From positions 1-5,508 of the forward strand of contig CAZNAP010000140.1 of assembly GCA_964571145.1 (NCBI GenBank): 5,508 nt of DNA, given 5' to 3'. Each line of letters starts with the position of its first letter. Position 1 is the first letter of the stretch. Positions 5,362 through 5,508 of the stretch are shown here, piece by piece. The position numbers and the translations under genes are program-made. Source of the DNA: Suilimivivens sp964571145 (lineage in GTDB: Bacteria > Bacillota > Clostridia > Lachnospirales > Lachnospiraceae). Under the pieces are notes generated by a model, which did not search any database, had not been told where the DNA came from, and saw only the letters and a list, made by a program, of their open reading frames with translations.

Positions 5362-5386
5362 AAGGGAACTTACTCGAAGTCCCCTT
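5362..5386. repeat. AAGGG...CCCTT hairpin
   Basis: AAGGG (5362-5366) pairs with CCCTT (5382-5386). After an A/C mismatch, ACTT (5368-5371) pairs with AAGT (5377-5380) around a 5-nt loop. Its minus-strand tail, CCCTTTGTTATG, is a poor U-tract. Its AAAGGGA start resembles the hairpin at 5242-5268. Confidence 0.5.
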
Positions 5387-5417
5387 ACTTGAAATACTAT
5401 ATAAGCGTCTCACTCGT

Positions 5418-5457
5418 AAACACTTTTCTTGTATTTAAATGTTAGCACGAAATGTTT
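5418..5457. repeat. Weak inverted repeat
   Basis: AAACA (5418-5422) plus TTTC (5425-5428) can pair with GAAA (5449-5452) plus TGTTT (5453-5457), with two bulged bases and a 20-nt loop that contains the palindrome ATTTAAAT (5433-5440). It is marginal on its own and listed because it lies just before the terminator. Confidence 0.3.
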
Positions 5458-5458
5458 G

Positions 5459-5487
5459 AAAGGTCTACTGTTCTGGTAGATTTTTTT
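5459..5487 (+). terminator. Strong rightward intrinsic terminator
   Basis: TCTAC (5464-5468) pairs with GTAGA (5476-5480) around a 7-nt loop, directly followed by seven T (5481-5487). The stem can extend by two G-U and three A-U pairs, AAAGG (5459-5463) with the T-run. This is the best plus-strand terminator in the window. It lies 400 nt after prfA, so it either ends a long 3' UTR or belongs to an unannotated plus-strand RNA. Confidence 0.85.
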
Positions 5488-5508
5488 CAAATTATACCTC
5501 GGGTAATT

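Larger units (their letters stand above)
5056..5508. other. 453-bp gene-free, hairpin-dense region
   Basis: I find no gene here that I can defend. Open frames exist on both strands, but they run through terminators or lack ribosome binding sites. The region holds two short palindromes, a bidirectional terminator-like hairpin, at least three further inverted repeats and one strong rightward terminator, listed separately. The number of structures is more than read-through control of one operon needs, so a non-coding RNA or a small decayed element is possible. Confidence 0.7.

Noticed and set aside
4994..5413. Minus-strand 139-codon open frame
   Set aside because: It is antisense to the end of prfA, runs straight through the leftward terminator at 5268-5235, has no visible ribosome binding site, and its hydrophobic part mirrors AT-rich DNA.
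5491..5496. Leftward -10 box (TATAAT on the minus strand)
   Set aside because: A lone hexamer in AT-rich DNA whose -35 would lie beyond the window edge, so it was not listed as a feature.
5056..5508. CRISPR array, tRNA, insertion sequence or attachment site
   Set aside because: No regularly spaced direct repeats, tRNA cloverleaf, transposase fragment or long terminal inverted repeats were seen. The repeats here are local hairpins.

Overview
The window carries a five-gene, plus-strand block of transcription-termination and translation genes: rho, rpmE, yqhQ (DUF1385), prmC and prfA. The DNA is AT-rich. The gene order, the short purine-rich Shine-Dalgarno sites, a GTG-started prfA and the protein sequences together suggest a Bacillota chromosome, most likely class Clostridia and probably Lachnospiraceae. 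That placement comes from recognising the proteins and synteny by eye, not from a database search.

Layout. Bases 1-239 hold no gene. They contain a possible promoter at the left end, then a leader with exactly one C in 180 nt and a 30-bp tandem repeat that runs into the rho ribosome binding site. rho (250-1665) encodes the termination factor. A 132-bp gap follows, with a convincing extended -10 promoter and two or three small hairpins that form the leader of rpmE (1798-2004, ribosomal protein L31). A 12-bp stem terminator or attenuator (2017-2048) separates rpmE from the tight trio yqhQ (2075-3139), prmC (3144-3977) and prfA (3982-5055). The gaps within the trio are 4 nt each, so translational coupling is likely. 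Bases 5056-5508 contain no gene I can defend. They are packed with inverted repeats: two short palindromes, a leftward-facing or bidirectional terminator, four further hairpins and a strong rightward intrinsic terminator at 5459-5487.

How the genes fit together. PrmC methylates the GGQ glutamine of release factor 1, and its substrate gene prfA lies directly downstream. L31 is part of the ribosome on which RF1 acts. Rho ends transcription on RNA that is not being translated. YqhQ is a conserved membrane protein of unknown function that also carries a GGQ tripeptide near its N-terminus.

The genes themselves are ordinary. The observations most worth a second look are the C-depleted repeat leader of rho, the hairpin-dense region after prfA, the possible regulated leader of rpmE, and the GGQ of YqhQ next to a GGQ-methylating enzyme.
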